A stretch of DNA of 64,000 nucleotides from Halopseudomonas sabulinigri (GCF_900105255.1 NZ_LT629763.1:2170001-2234000), one strand, 5' to 3'; numbered from the stretch's first letter, positions 19,976 to 33,075 are shown. A program made the numbers and translations. Notes: a model not told the origin generated them from the letters alone.

Positions 19976-22900
19976 TTATTGCGGGTTGGCTCGGGTACTT
20001 GTCAGAAGTGCACGCAGGCTTGCGGCCTTGGGCTTGACCAGCCAGAAGCGACGAATATAGTCGTCCAGATTCTCAAGCACCTCAGCGCCCCAGGCACTAC
20101 CGGTTTCCGCAACGTACTCGGTCAGCACCTGGGTAAGGTGGCTACGGTAGACCTCCATGGCTTCACTGCTGATGCGGTGCAGCTCGACCAGCTCGTGGTT
20201 CAGCTTGTCAAAGAAGCTGTTGTCGCGATCCAGCACATAAGCGAAACCACCGGTCATACCGGCGCCGAAGTTGTGCCCGGTGCTGCCCAGTACGCACACC
20301 ATACCGCCGGTCATGTACTCACAGCAGTGGTCACCCGCGCCTTCGATCACCGCATGGCAACCGGAGTTACGCACAGCAAAGCGCTCACCCGCGATACCCG
20401 CTGCAAACAGCTTGCCGCCGGTGGAACCGTAGAGGCAGGTATTGCCGATGATGGACGTTTGCTCGGAGCGGAACGGACTGCCCTTGGGCGGTACTATCAC
20501 CAGCTTGCCGCCGGTCATGCCCTTGCCGACGTAATCGTTGGCGTCACCTTCCAGGTACATGTGCAGGCCGCCGGCGTTCCACACACCGAAGCTCTGACCC
20601 GCAGTGCCCTTGAAGCGGTAGGTGATGGGTGCGCCCACCATGCCCTGATTACCGTGTACCTTGGCGATCTCACCCGATACCCGCGCACCGATGGAACGGT
20701 CGCAGTTGGTCAGACGCATCTCAAACTCGGCACCGGTGCGGCCATCGATGGCGGCGCGCGCCATCTCGACCATCTTCTCGGCGGTTTCGCCCTTGTCGAA
20801 CGGCGGATTGCGAGGCTGATCGCAGAACTGCGGCTTGTCGGCCGACACATCCTTGCTGAACAGCAGCGGCTCCAGGTCCAGATTCTGCTGTTTGCTGGTA
20901 CTGCCCGGCAGAATTTCCAGCAGATCGGTGCGCCCGATCAGTTCCTGCAGGGTGCTGACACCCAGCTTGGCCAGCCATTCGCGCGTTTCGGTGGCGACGT
21001 AGGTGAAGTAATTCATCACCATTTCGACGGTACCGATGTAGTGGTTGTCGCGCAGATGCTCGTTCTGCGTTGCGACGCCGGTTGCGCAGTTGTTCAGGTG
21101 GCAAATACGCAGGTACTTACAACCCAACGCGATCATCGGGCCGGTGCCGAAGCCAAAGCTCTCGGCACCCAAAATCGCCGCCTTGATTACATCCAGACCG
21201 GTCTTCAGACCGCCGTCGGTCTGTACCCGCACCTTGCCGCGCAGATCGTTGCCGCGCAGCGTCTGGTGGGCTTCGGACAAGCCAAGCTCCCAAGGAGAGC
21301 CGGCGTAGCGGATCGAGGTGAGCGGCGAGGCGCCGGTACCACCGTCGTAACCGGAAATGGTGATCAGGTCGGCATACGCCTTGGCGACGCCGGCCGCGAT
21401 GGTGCCAACGCCCGGTTCGGAAACCAGCTTGACCGAGACCAGCGCAGCCGGGTTGACCTGCTTGAGGTCAAAGATCAGCTGCGACAAATCTTCAATCGAA
21501 TAGATATCGTGGTGCGGCGGCGGTGAAATCAGCGTCACACCGGGCACAGCATAGCGCAGACGAGCAATCAGCTCGTTGACCTTGCCACCCGGCAGCTGAC
21601 CACCTTCACCCGGCTTGGCGCCCTGGGCAACTTTGATCTGCAGCACATCGGCATTGACCAGATACTCCGGCGTCACACCAAAGCGGCCAGAAGCGATCTG
21701 CTTGATGCGCGAAGTACGCTCGGTGCCGTAACGCGCGGGATCTTCGCCGCCCTCACCCGAGTTGGAGCGCGCGCCGAGACGGTTCATCGCCTCGGCGATA
21801 GCTTCGTGTGCCTCTGGCGAGAGCGCGCCCAGGGAGATGCCGGCAGAGTCGAAACGCTTGAAGATCTGCTCCAGCGGCTCAACCTGATCCAGTTCGATAG
21901 CGGCCTGATCGTCACGCACCTTGAGCAGGTCACGCAGGGAGGCCACCGGACGGTTATTCACCAAGGCTGCGTATTCCAGGTACTTGTCGTAACTGTCGCC
22001 CTGAACCGCATCCTGCAATGCACGCACAACGTCGGGGTTATAAGCGTGGTATTCGCCACCGAAGACGAACTTCAGCAAGCCACCCTGCTGAATCGACTTG
22101 CGGGGGTTCCAGGCTTCCTTGGCCAGCAGCAGCTGCTCGGCCTGCAGGTCCTGGTAGCGCGCGCCCTGAATGCGGCTGGCGACACCCTTGAAGCAAACAT
22201 CCACAATCTCATCGGCCAGGCCCACGGCTTCAAACAACTGCGCGCCGCGATAGGAGGCGATGGTGGAGATACCCATCTTCGACAGAATCTTCAACAGGCC
22301 TTTGGAAATGCCCTTGCGGTAGCTCTTGAACACCTCATAGAGGTCGCCGATGACTTCGCCGGTGCGCAGCAGATCACCCAGCACTTCGTAGGCCAGGTAC
22401 GGATAAACGGCGGTTGCACCGAAGCCGATTAGCACTGCGTAATGGTGCGGATCACGGGTAGTCGCTGTCTCAACCAGAATATTACACTCGGAGCGAATGC
22501 CCACGGTGGTCAGGTGGTGATGCACGGCGCCAACCGCCAGCGCGGCGTGCACCGGCAGCTTGCCGGCCTCGATAGCGCGGTCGCTCAACACAATCAGGGA
22601 CTTGCCTTCGCGAACGGCGGCCTCGGCCTGCAGTGCGATGTTGTGAACAGCCTCGCCCAACGGCAACGCTTCATCCGCATTCAGATCGATGGTGTGCACG
22701 GCAAAGCCGGGACGTTCCAGATGCATGATGGTCCGCCACTTGGCGGGCGAAATTACCGGCGAGCTGAGAATTGCGCGGTTGGCGTGATCCGCGGTTTCTT
22801 CGAATACGTTGCGCTCGGCACCGAGGCAGGTTTCCAGCGACATCACGATGGCTTCGCGCAACGGATCGATCGGCGGGTTGGTGACCTGCGCGAACTGCTG

Positions 22901-24424
22901 ACGGAAGTAGTCATAAACCGACCGCACCCGGCCGGACAACACCGCCATGGGCGTGTCGTCGCCCATGGAGCCGACCGCTTCCTGGCCATTCTCGGCCAGC
23001 GGGCGCAGCACCTGATCACGCTCTTCAAAGGTAACCTGAAACATCTTCATGTACTGCTTCAGACGCTCGGCAGACAGGAAGTCGGAGCCGTGGTCACGGT
23101 CATCCAGCTTGGCCTGAATGCGCAGGGCGTTTTCTTTCAGCCACTTGCGATAAGGATGGCGCGACTTGAGGCGATCGGCGACGTCGTCGGTATGCAGCAC
23201 TTCACCGGTCTCGGTATCCACCGCCAGGATTTGCCCCGGCCCTACACGGCCCTTGCTGATCACGTCTTCCGGCTGGTAGTTCCAAACGCCGATTTCAGAG
23301 GCCAGGGTGATGTAACCGTTCTTGGTGACCACGTAGCGCGCTGGGCGCAGACCGTTACGGTCGAGCAGACAGACCGCGTAACGACCTTCGGTCAACACGA
23401 TGCCAGCCGGGCCGTCCCAGGCTTCCATGTGCATGGAGTTGTACTCATAGAATGCGCGCAGGTCGGCATCCATGGTCTCCACGTTTTGCCAAGCCGGCGG
23501 CACTACCATGCGAATGGCGCGGAACAAATCCATGCCGCCGGTAATCAATAGCTCCAGCATGTTGTCCATGCTGGAAGAGTCAGACCCAGTGGTATTGACC
23601 AGTGGAGCCAGACTCTCAAGATCAGGCATCAGATCATTGGTGAATTTGTTACGACGCGCATGCGCCCAGTTGCGGTTGGCGGTGATGGTATTGATTTCAC
23701 CGTTGTGCGCGACCAGCCGGAAAGGTTGCGCGAGCGGCCATTTTGGCAGCGTATTGGTAGAGAAGCGCTGGTGGAAAACGCTGATCGCGGTCTCCATGCG
23801 GTCATCCCCAAGATCTGGATAAAACTTATCCAGGTCGGCCGGCATCATCAGGCCTTTATAAGAGATGACCTTGTGCGAAAGGCTACAGACATAGAAGTTG
23901 CTGTCGGCTTGCATGGCAATCTCGGCCTTGCGACGCACATAGAACAGCTTGACGCCGAACTGCTGCTCATCAAAGCCTTCGCCAGAGACAAACAACTGCT
24001 CGATACGCGGCATGCTGCTCAGAGCCAGCGGCCCAAGCACGGTTTCATCGACCGGGACCTGACGCCAACCGAGACTGGTCAGTCCCTGATCAGCCAGTGC
24101 ATCGGCAAAGGCTTGCCGAGCCGCATTAGAGGCGGCTTCATCAGCACCCATGAAAACCATGCCGACCGCGTACTGCGCCGGCAACTCGACAGACAGCTGC
24201 TCTTGGGCCACTGCACGCAAGAAGCGATCGGGTTTCTGGATCAACAGGCCACAACCGTCACCGGTCTTGCCGTCGGCGTTGATACCGCCGCGGTGGGTCA
24301 TGCATGTCAGGGCTTCAATAGCCGTCTGGAGCAAGTGATGACTGGGCTGACCTTCCATGTGGGCAATCAAGCCAAAGCCACAGTTATCCTTGAACTGATC
24401 AGGCTGGTATAAACCTGCTTTCAT
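19976..24424 (-). CDS. gltB: Glutamate synthase (NADPH) large subunit
   Basis: 1482 aa from ATG 24424. Cys15 ([11 protein letters not shown]) is the class II amidotransferase nucleophile exposed after removal of a 14-residue propeptide. The order then is the glutaminase domain ([27 protein letters not shown]), the central domain, and the FMN synthase domain ([54 protein letters not shown]). The [3Fe-4S] cysteines are in [12 protein letters not shown]. The C-terminal beta-helix starts around [14 protein letters not shown]. With GltD it is the main high-affinity ammonia-assimilation route together with glutamine synthetase. Confidence 0.98.
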   Translation of the reverse strand: MKAGLYQPDQFKDNCGFGLIAHMEGQPSHHLLQTAIEALTCMTHRGGINADGKTGDGCGLLIQKPDRFLRAVAQEQLSVELPAQYAVGMVFMGADEAASNAARQAFADALADQGLTSLGWRQVPVDETVLGPLALSSMPRIEQLFVSGEGFDEQQFGVKLFYVRRKAEIAMQADSNFYVCSLSHKVISYKGLMMPADLDKFYPDLGDDRMETAISVFHQRFSTNTLPKWPLAQPFRLVAHNGEINTITANRNWAHARRNKFTNDLMPDLESLAPLVNTTGSDSSSMDNMLELLITGGMDLFRAIRMVVPPAWQNVETMDADLRAFYEYNSMHMEAWDGPAGIVLTEGRYAVCLLDRNGLRPARYVVTKNGYITLASEIGVWNYQPEDVISKGRVGPGQILAVDTETGEVLHTDDVADRLKSRHPYRKWLKENALRIQAKLDDRDHGSDFLSAERLKQYMKMFQVTFEERDQVLRPLAENGQEAVGSMGDDTPMAVLSGRVRSVYDYFRQQFAQVTNPPIDPLREAIVMSLETCLGAERNVFEETADHANRAILSSPVISPAKWRTIMHLERPGFAVHTIDLNADEALPLGEAVHNIALQAEAAVREGKSLIVLSDRAIEAGKLPVHAALAVGAVHHHLTTVGIRSECNILVETATTRDPHHYAVLIGFGATAVYPYLAYEVLGDLLRTGEVIGDLYEVFKSYRKGISKGLLKILSKMGISTIASYRGAQLFEAVGLADEIVDVCFKGVASRIQGARYQDLQAEQLLLAKEAWNPRKSIQQGGLLKFVFGGEYHAYNPDVVRALQDAVQGDSYDKYLEYAALVNNRPVASLRDLLKVRDDQAAIELDQVEPLEQIFKRFDSAGISLGALSPEAHEAIAEAMNRLGARSNSGEGGEDPARYGTERTSRIKQIASGRFGVTPEYLVNADVLQIKVAQGAKPGEGGQLPGGKVNELIARLRYAVPGVTLISPPPHHDIYSIEDLSQLIFDLKQVNPAALVSVKLVSEPGVGTIAAGVAKAYADLITISGYDGGTGASPLTSIRYAGSPWELGLSEAHQTLRGNDLRGKVRVQTDGGLKTGLDVIKAAILGAESFGFGTGPMIALGCKYLRICHLNNCATGVATQNEHLRDNHYIGTVEMVMNYFTYVATETREWLAKLGVSTLQELIGRTDLLEILPGSTSKQQNLDLEPLLFSKDVSADKPQFCDQPRNPPFDKGETAEKMVEMARAAIDGRTGAEFEMRLTNCDRSIGARVSGEIAKVHGNQGMVGAPITYRFKGTAGQSFGVWNAGGLHMYLEGDANDYVGKGMTGGKLVIVPPKGSPFRSEQTSIIGNTCLYGSTGGKLFAAGIAGERFAVRNSGCHAVIEGAGDHCCEYMTGGMVCVLGSTGHNFGAGMTGGFAYVLDRDNSFFDKLNHELVELHRISSEAMEVYRSHLTQVLTEYVAETGSAWGAEVLENLDDYIRRFWLVKPKAASLRALLTSTRANPQ

Positions 24425-24513
24425 AGGCACACTCTCAAAAAACTATTGAATTCAAGCGCTTACGAGAATCAAACAAGAATTGATCTGGCTCGGCGCCGGA
24501 CAAAAGGGGAGTA

Positions 24514-24542
24514 ATTGTACACAGCAGCCCACAGGGCCACAA
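24514..24542 (-). promoter_or_regulatory. Candidate sigma-70 promoter of gltBD
   Basis: On the minus strand, TTGTGG (24537-24542) and TACAAT (24514-24519) are separated by 17 bp, about 90 bp before the gltB start. The -10 box matches 5 of 6 positions; the -35 box is weak. The direct repeats GGGCCACAAT (plus-strand reading) at 24534-24543 and 24552-24561, separated by an 8-T run, overlap the -35 and could bind a regulator such as Lrp; that is inference. Confidence 0.4.
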
Positions 24543-24657
24543 TTTTTTTTGGGGCCACAATGCCGCATGGGCGTATTCAAATGTCGTAAATAGGAAACTT
24601 TGCGTTTCACTATAGCCCTAATCAAGGGCGGCATCCACGCCTTTTATAGTGTGCAAC

Positions 24658-24683
24658 CGCCGGCGGCCAGGTGCCCGCCGGCG
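24658..24683 (-). terminator. GC-rich hairpin after SPOR-domain gene
   Basis: Arms CGCCGGCGG and CCGCCGGCG with an 8-nt loop, 9 bp past the stop. No U-tract, so it may be an mRNA 3' stabiliser, not an efficient terminator. Confidence 0.45.
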
Positions 24684-24691
24684 AGCGCCAC

Positions 24692-26233
24692 TTAGCGCAG
24701 TGACTTCTGGATATCGCCGAAGCTGCGTGGCCACGGCTTGCTGTTGCGCAGGCTCTCAGGCAACGCGGCTACGCCAGACTGGGCAGCCTGACGGCCGCCG
24801 TAACTACCCTGGGTGACCACAAACCAGGGCGCGCCCTGATGAACAGTCTCAAAGTAGCCTATGTCCTTTACCTCGGCATGCTTCGCCGCAAAGGTGATTG
24901 CCGCTTGCTCAGACCGCGTACCAAGTAACTGCACTGTATAACGGCCAGCCGACTGCTGACGATACCAGTCAGCATTGTGTGCCCCGGTGGTCGCGGCAGC
25001 CTTCGGGACTTCTGGCTCCGGCGGCGGGGTCGCCGCACGCTTCTCAGTCGGCGCCGGAGACTCCGCGTCGACGGGCGCAACAACCGGAGCGGGACGCGGC
25101 GGCGCTGGTGGTTTCTCCGGAGCAGTCGCCACAGCAGGCACAGCGGGCGTCGGCTCGCGCACCCCATCATCCGCAGTCGCGGCTATCTCGGGCGCCAAAT
25201 CTTGCTCTGCAGCAGTCGAGCTTGCATCGACTACGGGGCCGGCAGGCAGCGGCGCCGCAGGCGCAGGTGCCTGCTCGACCACTTGGTCGCCGCTCAGACG
25301 CACTTCAGGAATAGGCTCGGGCAAAGCCAGAACGGTGGTTTCCGGCTCTTGAGGCTTATCCCCCATATACCAGGCGGCTGCCACACCGACAGCGACCAGC
25401 GCCAGCGCCGCCAATGTGCGCACCGGAAAGCCACCACGTCGTGCCCTTTCAGCGGCGGCCACCGGCGCGCGCTCCATTGCTTCGAGCATTACTTGCCTGG
25501 CAACGCTATTTATCTTCCCGGGCCACCCCTGCGAGCGCTGATGGATGAGCACAATCTGCTCATCCGCCAACAATTCTATGCCCTGCCCTGCACCTTCCAA
25601 GCGCTGGCCGAGGTACTCCCGCGTCTCAGGGATATCCAATGCTTGCAGGGCAACAGAGTGCACTACACCGCCTTCCCCGGCGTACTGTAGCGGCTCCAAT
25701 AGCGGCTGCAGCTGCTGTTCGTCACCGAACAGAAATACCCGCGGTGCGTGGGCACCCGCTTCCGCGATTTCTGCCAACATGGTTAACGCGGACGACTCGA
25801 GCGCTTGCGCATCATCCACCACCAGATAAAGCTGGATGCCCACAGCTTCACTAGTTTGTGCCTTCTGCAGCAAACTGCCTACATCGCGCCCCTCGGCATT
25901 CACTGCCTGGCAAATATAGCCAAGCAATGCATCTTCAGCGGCAAATTCCCGCGCCGACAGCACCACACACTGCACCGCATCCTTGTTGCTGCTCGCTACC
26001 AGCGCCTGACGCAGCAGTGTCTTGCCACTACCCTCCGGCCCTGTAACCACCAACAGCTGGTTGCTATAACGCGCGAGATGATGCAACTCCGCCAAAACTG
26101 GCTTGCGCTTGGGCGTAAAGAACTTGAATCCTGGGGTTCTTGCCGCAAAGGGGTCGTGACTGAACTGGTAATAATCGAGCAGTCGATCAATGTCACTCAT
26201 GGAGGTAAAAGCCTCTTCCTTGTATGACGTCAT
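24692..26233 (-). CDS. AAA-type ATPase with C-terminal SPOR domain (DamX-like)
   Basis: 513 aa. The ATG at 26233 overlaps the aroB stop (ATGA); an internal ATG at 26200 is possible. Residues of about 20-250 are an ExeA-like AAA domain: Walker [11 protein letters not shown], Walker B-like [12 protein letters not shown] single membrane helix follows ([20 protein letters not shown]), then a long Pro/Ala-rich periplasmic linker and a terminal SPOR domain ([34 protein letters not shown]). SPOR domains bind denuded glycan strands at the division septum. This gene lies between aroB and gltB, the position of damX-like genes in enterobacteria and pseudomonads, suggesting a cell-division role. Confidence 0.85.
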   Translation of the reverse strand: MTSYKEEAFTSMSDIDRLLDYYQFSHDPFAARTPGFKFFTPKRKPVLAELHHLARYSNQLLVVTGPEGSGKTLLRQALVASSNKDAVQCVVLSAREFAAEDALLGYICQAVNAEGRDVGSLLQKAQTSEAVGIQLYLVVDDAQALESSALTMLAEIAEAGAHAPRVFLFGDEQQLQPLLEPLQYAGEGGVVHSVALQALDIPETREYLGQRLEGAGQGIELLADEQIVLIHQRSQGWPGKINSVARQVMLEAMERAPVAAAERARRGGFPVRTLAALALVAVGVAAAWYMGDKPQEPETTVLALPEPIPEVRLSGDQVVEQAPAPAAPLPAGPVVDASSTAAEQDLAPEIAATADDGVREPTPAVPAVATAPEKPPAPPRPAPVVAPVDAESPAPTEKRAATPPPEPEVPKAAATTGAHNADWYRQQSAGRYTVQLLGTRSEQAAITFAAKHAEVKDIGYFETVHQGAPWFVVTQGSYGGRQAAQSGVAALPESLRNSKPWPRSFGDIQKSLR

Positions 26234-27309
26234 GATTGCGCCCCAGCCAGACAGGCCGACAACGCATCAGTATCAAAATCAGCCGTTACTATGGCCTCAC
26301 CCAAAGCCCGCAAGAGCACTAGCCGCAACTGCCCATCCAGGACCTTTTTATCTACCGCCATCAAGCGCCGAAAATCGTCTACTGTCATGCTCTCGGGGGG
26401 CGCTACCGGCAACCCAGCAGCCGCGATAATACGACGGCCGCGCTCAAACTGCTGTACATCAATCCAACCCAAGCGGGCGGATAAATCTAGCGCCATAACC
26501 ATCCCGGCTCCCACAGCTTCTCCGTGTAGCCAGCTGCCATAGCCCTGATGCGTTTCGATGGCGTGGCCAAAGGTGTGCCCCAGATTGAGTATGGCCCGGA
26601 CGCCACCTTCTCGCTCATCCGCTGCAACCACCTCAGCCTTGATTGCGCATGAGCGCATGATCGCTTCCGTCACCAGATCGGAGTCCAACGCTCGCAGACT
26701 AGCCATGTTGCGCTCAAGCCAATCCAGGAAGTCCGCGTCCCGGATCAATCCGTACTTGACTATTTCCGCCAAGCCCGCGCTGATCTCACGCTCCGGCAGC
26801 GTTTGCAAACTGCTGGTGTCTATCAACACCGCTTGCGGCTGATAAAAAGCACCAATCATGTTTTTGCCCGCAGGGTGGTTGATGCCTGTCTTCCCCCCAA
26901 CTGACGAGTCTACCTGCGACAGCAAGGTGGTCGGGATTTGGATGAAATTGACCCCGCGCTGATAGCAGGCCGCCGCAAACCCAGTCATATCGCCGATCAC
27001 ACCACCACCCAAGGCAATGAGCGTGGTCTTGCGATCATGCCGCTCACCCAGCAACGCATCAAAAATTTGCTGCAGCGTAGCCCAATTCTTGAACGCTTCA
27101 CCGGTAGGCAACACAACACGAGTTATCTGATATGCCGCCAGCGCTGTCTCTAGCGCCGGGAGATACAAGGGAGCAACAGTGTCGTCAGTAACGATGCAAA
27201 CGCGCTTCCCACTGATGTGCGGTGCAAGCAAACCAGGCCCTTCAAGTAGACGGGCACCAATGTAAATAGGGTAACTACGATCACCAAGATCGACATTCAG
27301 ACACTGCAT
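26230..27309 (-). CDS. aroB: 3-dehydroquinate synthase
   Basis: 359 aa from ATG 27309 with AGGGAGA upstream. NAD- and metal-site motifs are visible: [70 protein letters not shown] and [13 protein letters not shown]. It converts DAHP to 3-dehydroquinate, the second step of the shikimate pathway. It follows aroK with a 156-nt spacer and overlaps the SPOR-domain gene by 4 nt. Confidence 0.97.
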   Translation of the reverse strand: MQCLNVDLGDRSYPIYIGARLLEGPGLLAPHISGKRVCIVTDDTVAPLYLPALETALAAYQITRVVLPTGEAFKNWATLQQIFDALLGERHDRKTTLIALGGGVIGDMTGFAAACYQRGVNFIQIPTTLLSQVDSSVGGKTGINHPAGKNMIGAFYQPQAVLIDTSSLQTLPEREISAGLAEIVKYGLIRDADFLDWLERNMASLRALDSDLVTEAIMRSCAIKAEVVAADEREGGVRAILNLGHTFGHAIETHQGYGSWLHGEAVGAGMVMALDLSARLGWIDVQQFERGRRIIAAAGLPVAPPESMTVDDFRRLMAVDKKVLDGQLRLVLLRALGEAIVTADFDTDALSACLAGAQS

Positions 27310-27465
27310 CCAGCTTCTCCCTGTAATATCAGCAAAGCATACAACATCCCGCCGGAACGCGGATATGGAGACCACTCAATAGCGCGGCGTACAAGACAGA
27401 CCGTTACACGCAAAAGGAAGGAGAAAAGAGAATAGATCTGCGGCGATTGGCGGCCCAGGGAGAGT

Positions 27466-27975
27466 TCAGGCTTCCTGCAGCTTAGCCACAATGGTATTGA
27501 CCACTGTCTTGGGGCCACGCTGGTCGGTTTCGATCACCAAATCGGCGATTTCGAGATACAAAGGGTCGCGCTTGGCCATCAGGTCTCGCAACACCCGTTC
27601 AGGATCACTGGTCTGTAGCAAAGGGCGCTGACGATCTTTCGCCGTCCGTTGCAGTTGTTGATCCACGCTGGTACGCAAATAAACCACCAAGCCGTTACCC
27701 GCCAGAGCAGTACGATTTGCAGCTCGCATAACCACACCGCCCCCCGTAGCCAGAACGATGCCCTGCTCCTGAACCAGCTCAGCGATCATTGCCTCTTCGC
27801 GCTGACGAAAGCCCTCTTCGCCTTCAACGTCGAAGATCCAGGGGATATCCGCGCCAGTACGCACCTCGATCTCTCGATCGGAGTCCTTGAAAGGGTATTT
27901 GAGCTCTTTGGCAAGCAGACGCCCGATGGTGCTCTTGCCAGCACCCATCGGGCCCACCAGAAAAACGTTATTCAA
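27466..27975 (-). CDS. aroK: Shikimate kinase, TTG start
   Basis: 169 aa. P-loop [11 protein letters not shown] at the N-terminus, [28 protein letters not shown], and lid-region KDRQRPLL. It phosphorylates shikimate to shikimate 3-phosphate. The N-terminus aligns with known AroK only if translation starts at TTG 27975, 5 nt after the pilQ stop; the next ATG would fall inside the P-loop. There is no strong Shine-Dalgarno, so expression probably depends on coupling to pilQ. Confidence 0.95.
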   Translation of the reverse strand: MNNVFLVGPMGAGKSTIGRLLAKELKYPFKDSDREIEVRTGADIPWIFDVEGEEGFRQREEAMIAELVQEQGIVLATGGGVVMRAANRTALAGNGLVVYLRTSVDQQLQRTAKDRQRPLLQTSDPERVLRDLMAKRDPLYLEIADLVIETDQRGPKTVVNTIVAKLQEA

Positions 27976-27980
27976 GCGAA

Positions 27981-30080
27981 TTACCGAGCAAGGGTAATCG
28001 CACCGTTATTGATAATGCGCGGAGTCAGGAAGATCAGCAGTTCGCTCTTGCTCTCTGCGGTCACGTCTCGACGGAAGGCCTGGCCTAGCACCGGAAGGTC
28101 GCCCAAGAACGGAACCTTCTCTTGAGAGGTCTGAGTGTCGCTACTAAATACACCACCGATTACGATAGTCTCGCCGTCCGCGACCAGAATCTTGGCGTCC
28201 ACCTCATTCTTGCGAATGGTTGGCACACCGTTTACCTGGTTGGTGAAGTCGGGCTCATCCTTGGTGACGATCACTTCCATGATGACCTGGTTGTCCGGTG
28301 TGATCTGCGGCGTTACCTCAAGAGACAACACAGCCTCAGCGAAGGACGTTGTAGTCGCGCCACTGGAGCTAGCCTCTTGATAAGGTATCTCGGAACCTTT
28401 CAGGATTTTTGCGGTTTCCTTGTCCGACGTAACCACTTTGGGCTGCGAAATGATTTCGCCATTACCGGTGTTCTCCATCGCAGACAGCTGCAGATCAAGG
28501 ATGGTGTTGTCCGTCATGAAGCCGATGCCGATGCCGGAAGTAGCACCAATTACGCCCATGTCAACGAAGGGCGTGCTGACCGTTGAAGACAAGCCATCAT
28601 CACCATAAGCGCGCCACTTCTCGCCCAGAGATAGATCGCCACTCCAGTTGACACCCAGCGCCTTATCAAAACCCACATTCGCCTCAACGATGCGCGCCTC
28701 AATCATCACCTGACGCACTGGGATATCCAGCTGGGTCACGATACGACGCAGCTCATCCAGCTTGTCCTGAGTTTCCAACGCAATGATGCTGTTGGTTCTC
28801 TCATCAACTGTGAGGGAACCGCGCTGACTGTCAGCATCAGCCGAGGTAACTGAAGCAAACAGCTGAGCGATATCGGCCGCATTCGCGTAGTTCACCTGAA
28901 TCAACTCGCGGCGTAGTGGAGCCAGTTCAGAAATTTGCTTCTGCGACTCCAGCTCCTGACGCTCGCGTGCTGCAATCTCGTCTGCAGGCGCAACTAGCAA
29001 AACGTTACCAACCTGACGCTTGTCCAGACCTTTGGTCTTCAGAACCAGATCCAACGCTTGATCCCAAGGTACATTCTGCAAGCGCAGGGTGATGCTGCCC
29101 TGCACTGTGTCACTGGCAACAAGGTTCAAATCCGTGAAGTCGGCAATCAACTGCAGTACCGAACGTACTTCGATGTCCTGGAAATTGAGGGACAGTTTCT
29201 CTCCAGAGTAGGTGAAGGAGTCGGCCCGGCGTTGCTCGACCTCGGCACGGCTGAGCGGCTTGAAGCTGACGGTCAGACGATTGTCGGTCTGATATACCAG
29301 ATGCTCGTACTGGCCGGTCGGCTCGATAACGATAGTAGCGTTATTGCCGTTACTGGACGCATTGACAAAATTAACCGGGGTGGCGAAATCCTTTACATCC
29401 AACTGCACCCTCAGTTCGTCAGGCAGACGAGTGTTTGGGAAATTCAGCTTGACTCGGCCGCCCTGCTCTTCCACGTCAACACGGATATTTGGATCCGTGA
29501 GATCAACAATAACGTTGCCCTCGCCTTCGCTGCCGCGCTGAAAATCAAGACTGCTGATAGCACGCCCACTGGACACTGCTGCCGAAACAGCAGGCTCCGA
29601 CTCCGCACGCCAATTGCTGTTGGTGGCAACCGGAGATGCTACCGGCGCAGAGGATGCAACCGGTGCCGCCCCGCCAACCAAAACGTAGAGGTTATTGCCC
29701 TCTGCACGTGTCGTGTAAGGAGCAAGGTTAGAGAGATTAATGATCAACCGCGTGCGGTCGTTCGCTTCCACTACCGTTACACTGCGTGCATTGCCCAAGC
29801 CAAGTTCGCGGTTACGCTCGCCCAACTTGTTCTGCACGCCCGGCAGATCCAGCGCGATACGCGCCGGCTCATCAATGGTATAGCCTTTGGGTGAGCCGCT
29901 AACCGGCTCATCGAATGTTAGCTTTAGCTCAACGCGATCGCCTGGCAGAGACGCAACGTCCAGCTTCTGTAAATCGGCGGCCAAGGCCAACGGGCTCAGC
30001 AGCACCACTACGGCTGCCAGCGACATTTTTCTGGTTAGAGGCATTTGCTTGCGTTCCACGCGTGACTGTTTGCAGTTCAT
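27981..30080 (-). CDS. pilQ: Type IV pilus secretin PilQ
   Basis: 699 aa, ATG 30080 after GGGAGAGA. A signal peptide ends LLSPLALAA (about residue 35). AMIN domains, which bind peptidoglycan, occupy the N-terminal third ([44 protein letters not shown] second copy). STN and secretin N domains follow ([37 protein letters not shown]), then the secretin barrel ([56 protein letters not shown]). It forms the outer-membrane channel for the pilus, last of pilMNOPQ. Confidence 0.97.
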   Translation of the reverse strand: MNCKQSRVERKQMPLTRKMSLAAVVVLLSPLALAADLQKLDVASLPGDRVELKLTFDEPVSGSPKGYTIDEPARIALDLPGVQNKLGERNRELGLGNARSVTVVEANDRTRLIINLSNLAPYTTRAEGNNLYVLVGGAAPVASSAPVASPVATNSNWRAESEPAVSAAVSSGRAISSLDFQRGSEGEGNVIVDLTDPNIRVDVEEQGGRVKLNFPNTRLPDELRVQLDVKDFATPVNFVNASSNGNNATIVIEPTGQYEHLVYQTDNRLTVSFKPLSRAEVEQRRADSFTYSGEKLSLNFQDIEVRSVLQLIADFTDLNLVASDTVQGSITLRLQNVPWDQALDLVLKTKGLDKRQVGNVLLVAPADEIAARERQELESQKQISELAPLRRELIQVNYANAADIAQLFASVTSADADSQRGSLTVDERTNSIIALETQDKLDELRRIVTQLDIPVRQVMIEARIVEANVGFDKALGVNWSGDLSLGEKWRAYGDDGLSSTVSTPFVDMGVIGATSGIGIGFMTDNTILDLQLSAMENTGNGEIISQPKVVTSDKETAKILKGSEIPYQEASSSGATTTSFAEAVLSLEVTPQITPDNQVIMEVIVTKDEPDFTNQVNGVPTIRKNEVDAKILVADGETIVIGGVFSSDTQTSQEKVPFLGDLPVLGQAFRRDVTAESKSELLIFLTPRIINNGAITLAR

Positions 30081-30101
30081 GTTTATCTCTCCCTGGTTGA
30101 C

Positions 30102-30632
30102 CTATCCGCGCTCAGGCAAGCTGAGAGTCCGCGGTCGCTCCAACCACCCCCCTTCACCATCCGGCACAATCTCGACCACGTCGACTCGACTTTCCTGAAT
30201 CGCGGTAATGCGGCCATAGTTACGCCCCAGATAGTCACCAACCTGCACTCGATGCACGCTTCCTGCGCCCTGAATAAGAGCCTGCATGCCGTTGTTGTTG
30301 CTGAGAGTACCGACCATCTCAAAACTTTCGATATTAAAACCTTCAAGGAACTGCTTGACGCGATTCTCGTCCGGTTTGATATCTTGCGATCCACGCTGAC
30401 GCTGCGTCAGGTCAATACGAATCGGCGGCTGAAACGGACTTCTCAGTGAGGCTGCGCTATAGGTGAAAGCCTCATATGGCTCAAAACGAGGCAAGGGCTC
30501 AATCTTGCCAGCCGGCTTGGCGCGCGTCTCATCCATAAAACGCTGCAGGTCCGCGAACTCGTTACCGCCGCAGCCAGCCAAACCGAAAACTGCCAGAAGA
30601 GACAAACAGATCATACGTTTGTTAATCATCAT
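30102..30632 (-). CDS. pilP: Type IV pilus alignment lipoprotein PilP
   Basis: 176 aa with a lipobox (LAVFGLAGC, Cys21). The periplasmic domain shows LQRFMDETRAKPAGKIEPLP, SPFQPP, IESFEMVGTL and a C-terminal beta-domain (VHRVQVGDYLGRNYGRITAI). PilP links the inner-membrane PilN/PilO dimer to the PilQ secretin. ATG 30632 overlaps the pilO stop (ATGA). Confidence 0.96.
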   Translation of the reverse strand: MMINKRMICLSLLAVFGLAGCGGNEFADLQRFMDETRAKPAGKIEPLPRFEPYEAFTYSAASLRSPFQPPIRIDLTQRQRGSQDIKPDENRVKQFLEGFNIESFEMVGTLSNNNGMQALIQGAGSVHRVQVGDYLGRNYGRITAIQESRVDVVEIVPDGEGGWLERPRTLSLPERG

Positions 30633-31252
30633 TGCTGGCCTCCTGCATCGTTATAGCGATAGGTCTTGGCCACAATATTCATTGTCAGCAAGTCCGGGTT
30701 TGCCGAATTCACTGGCTGAATGACGAAGTCGTTCAACGTCACAATTCGGGGTAGGCCAGCCACACTGCTGACGAAGGTTGCCAGGTCGTGATAGCTACCA
30801 CGCACAACAATATTGATCGGAAGCTCCACGTAGAACTGTTTCGCGACCTCAGGCTTCAAGGTGATGGATTCAAACTCAAGACCACTATTCAAGCCCATCT
30901 GGGTTATGTCTTCGAGCAAGCCGGGCACTTCGCTGTCTTTCGGAAGCTGCTTGAGCAAGCCACTGAAACGCTCCTCAATCTCGGCCAACTGCTCCTTGTA
31001 GGCTTCAAGATTCGCTGCACGGAAAGACTTATCCTCAAATTCCTTGCGCAGCGCTATCTCTTTCGCCTCCACCTTCTCGAGACCAACCTGCAGGTCTTTG
31101 AGATGAAAGTGATAACCCGCGAACAGCAATACTATAAAGACGAATATGCAAACGATAACTTTCAAAGCACCCGGCCAAGAGCCGATGTTGTTGAAGTCGA
31201 GATCGCTGAGTTCGACCTTCTTCAAACTATCCATAGATTGAGAAAAACTCAT
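30629..31252 (-). CDS. pilO: Type IV pilus inner-membrane protein PilO
   Basis: 207 aa. A short cytoplasmic N-terminus with DFNNIGSWPGALK, one membrane helix (VIVCIFVFIVLLFAGYHF), a coiled-coil region (VEAKEIALRKEFEDK to EEFS-like turns) and a ferredoxin-like C-terminal domain (FYVELPINIVVRGSYHDLATF). It heterodimerises with PilN and binds PilP. The start overlaps the pilN stop by 4 nt. Confidence 0.95.
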   Translation of the reverse strand: MSFSQSMDSLKKVELSDLDFNNIGSWPGALKVIVCIFVFIVLLFAGYHFHLKDLQVGLEKVEAKEIALRKEFEDKSFRAANLEAYKEQLAEIEERFSGLLKQLPKDSEVPGLLEDITQMGLNSGLEFESITLKPEVAKQFYVELPINIVVRGSYHDLATFVSSVAGLPRIVTLNDFVIQPVNSANPDLLTMNIVAKTYRYNDAGGQQ

Positions 31253-31826
31253 GGCTGCTGCTCTCCCTCAGCGGCGCCGGCACGCGGCTCGGTCTGCTTA
31301 ACCGTCAATTCGAACACGTTAGCCTGGTCGAGCGCGCCTGACGTAACCGCACGCACGGCGGTTAAGTTGGGTGATACCAGCCAATCGGAGGCGTCCATTT
31401 GACGCATCAACTTGGAAACCCGGCTATTGGATTCAGCGCCACCCTTGATACTGACCGCGGAGCCTTTCATCGAGACCGACGTAAAATAAACGCCGTCTGG
31501 TAACGTTCTGGTCAGTTCGTCAAACACTCTGACGATGATCGGACGATTACCCTGCAGATCCTGAATAATCTTCATGCGATCTAACAGCTGGGTGCGCCGC
31601 GCTTGAAGCTGCTCAATTTCCTTGATACGCGCTTCCAGCAGGGTAATTTCTTTCTGCAGGAAAGCATTGCGGGCGTTTTGATGATCAATTTTGCCATTCA
31701 GATGACGATCGCCGAGAAACACCAGCGCACCGGCAAAAATTACAACCAGCGCCAGAATGGTCAAGAATTCCTTTTTCCGTTCTTCCCTTAGCTGCTCGCG
31801 CCAAGGCAACAGGTTAATGCGAGCCA

Positions 31827-31827
<1 letters not shown>
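31249..31827 (-). CDS. pilN: Type IV pilus inner-membrane protein PilN
   Basis: 192 aa. It begins with the diagnostic cytoplasmic motif ARINLLPWREQLREERKK, which binds the PilM groove, then a membrane helix (FLTILALVVIFAGALVF) and a coiled coil (QKEITLLEARIKEIEQLQ). The rest is a ferredoxin-like domain. ATG 31827 overlaps the pilM stop by one base (TAATG). Confidence 0.96.
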
Positions 31828-32918
<1,091 letters not shown>

Positions 32919-32943
32919 TTACGGACGGTTTATGTTTTCCTAC

Positions 32944-32972
32944 ATTAAATAACAGTCCTTGTACAAGCGCAA
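32944..32972 (-). promoter_or_regulatory. Candidate promoter of the pilM operon
   Basis: On the minus strand, TTGCGC (32967-32972), a 17-bp spacer and TTTAAT (32944-32949), about 50 bp before the pilM start. The -10 matches 5 of 6 positions. Confidence 0.4.
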
Positions 32973-32997
32973 ATAGCTAAATCAAAAAAAATACGCT

Positions 32998-33003
32998 TAT
33001 AAT
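32998..33003 (+). promoter_or_regulatory. Consensus -10 box for ponA
   Basis: An exact TATAAT 72 bp upstream of the ponA ATG. No good -35 lies at 16-18 bp, so an activator or an alternative promoter architecture is possible. Confidence 0.4.
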
Positions 33004-33075
33004 GCAGACTGCTACACCCTTCAAGAGCAGCAATACTGCTAACTTTCTAATTATTCAGGGAATTCCGCATCCCTT

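Noticed and set aside
19889..21526. A 545-codon open frame opposite gltB
   Set aside because: Low-complexity His/Gln/Val-rich translation typical of antisense frames in GC-rich genes; gltB is certain.
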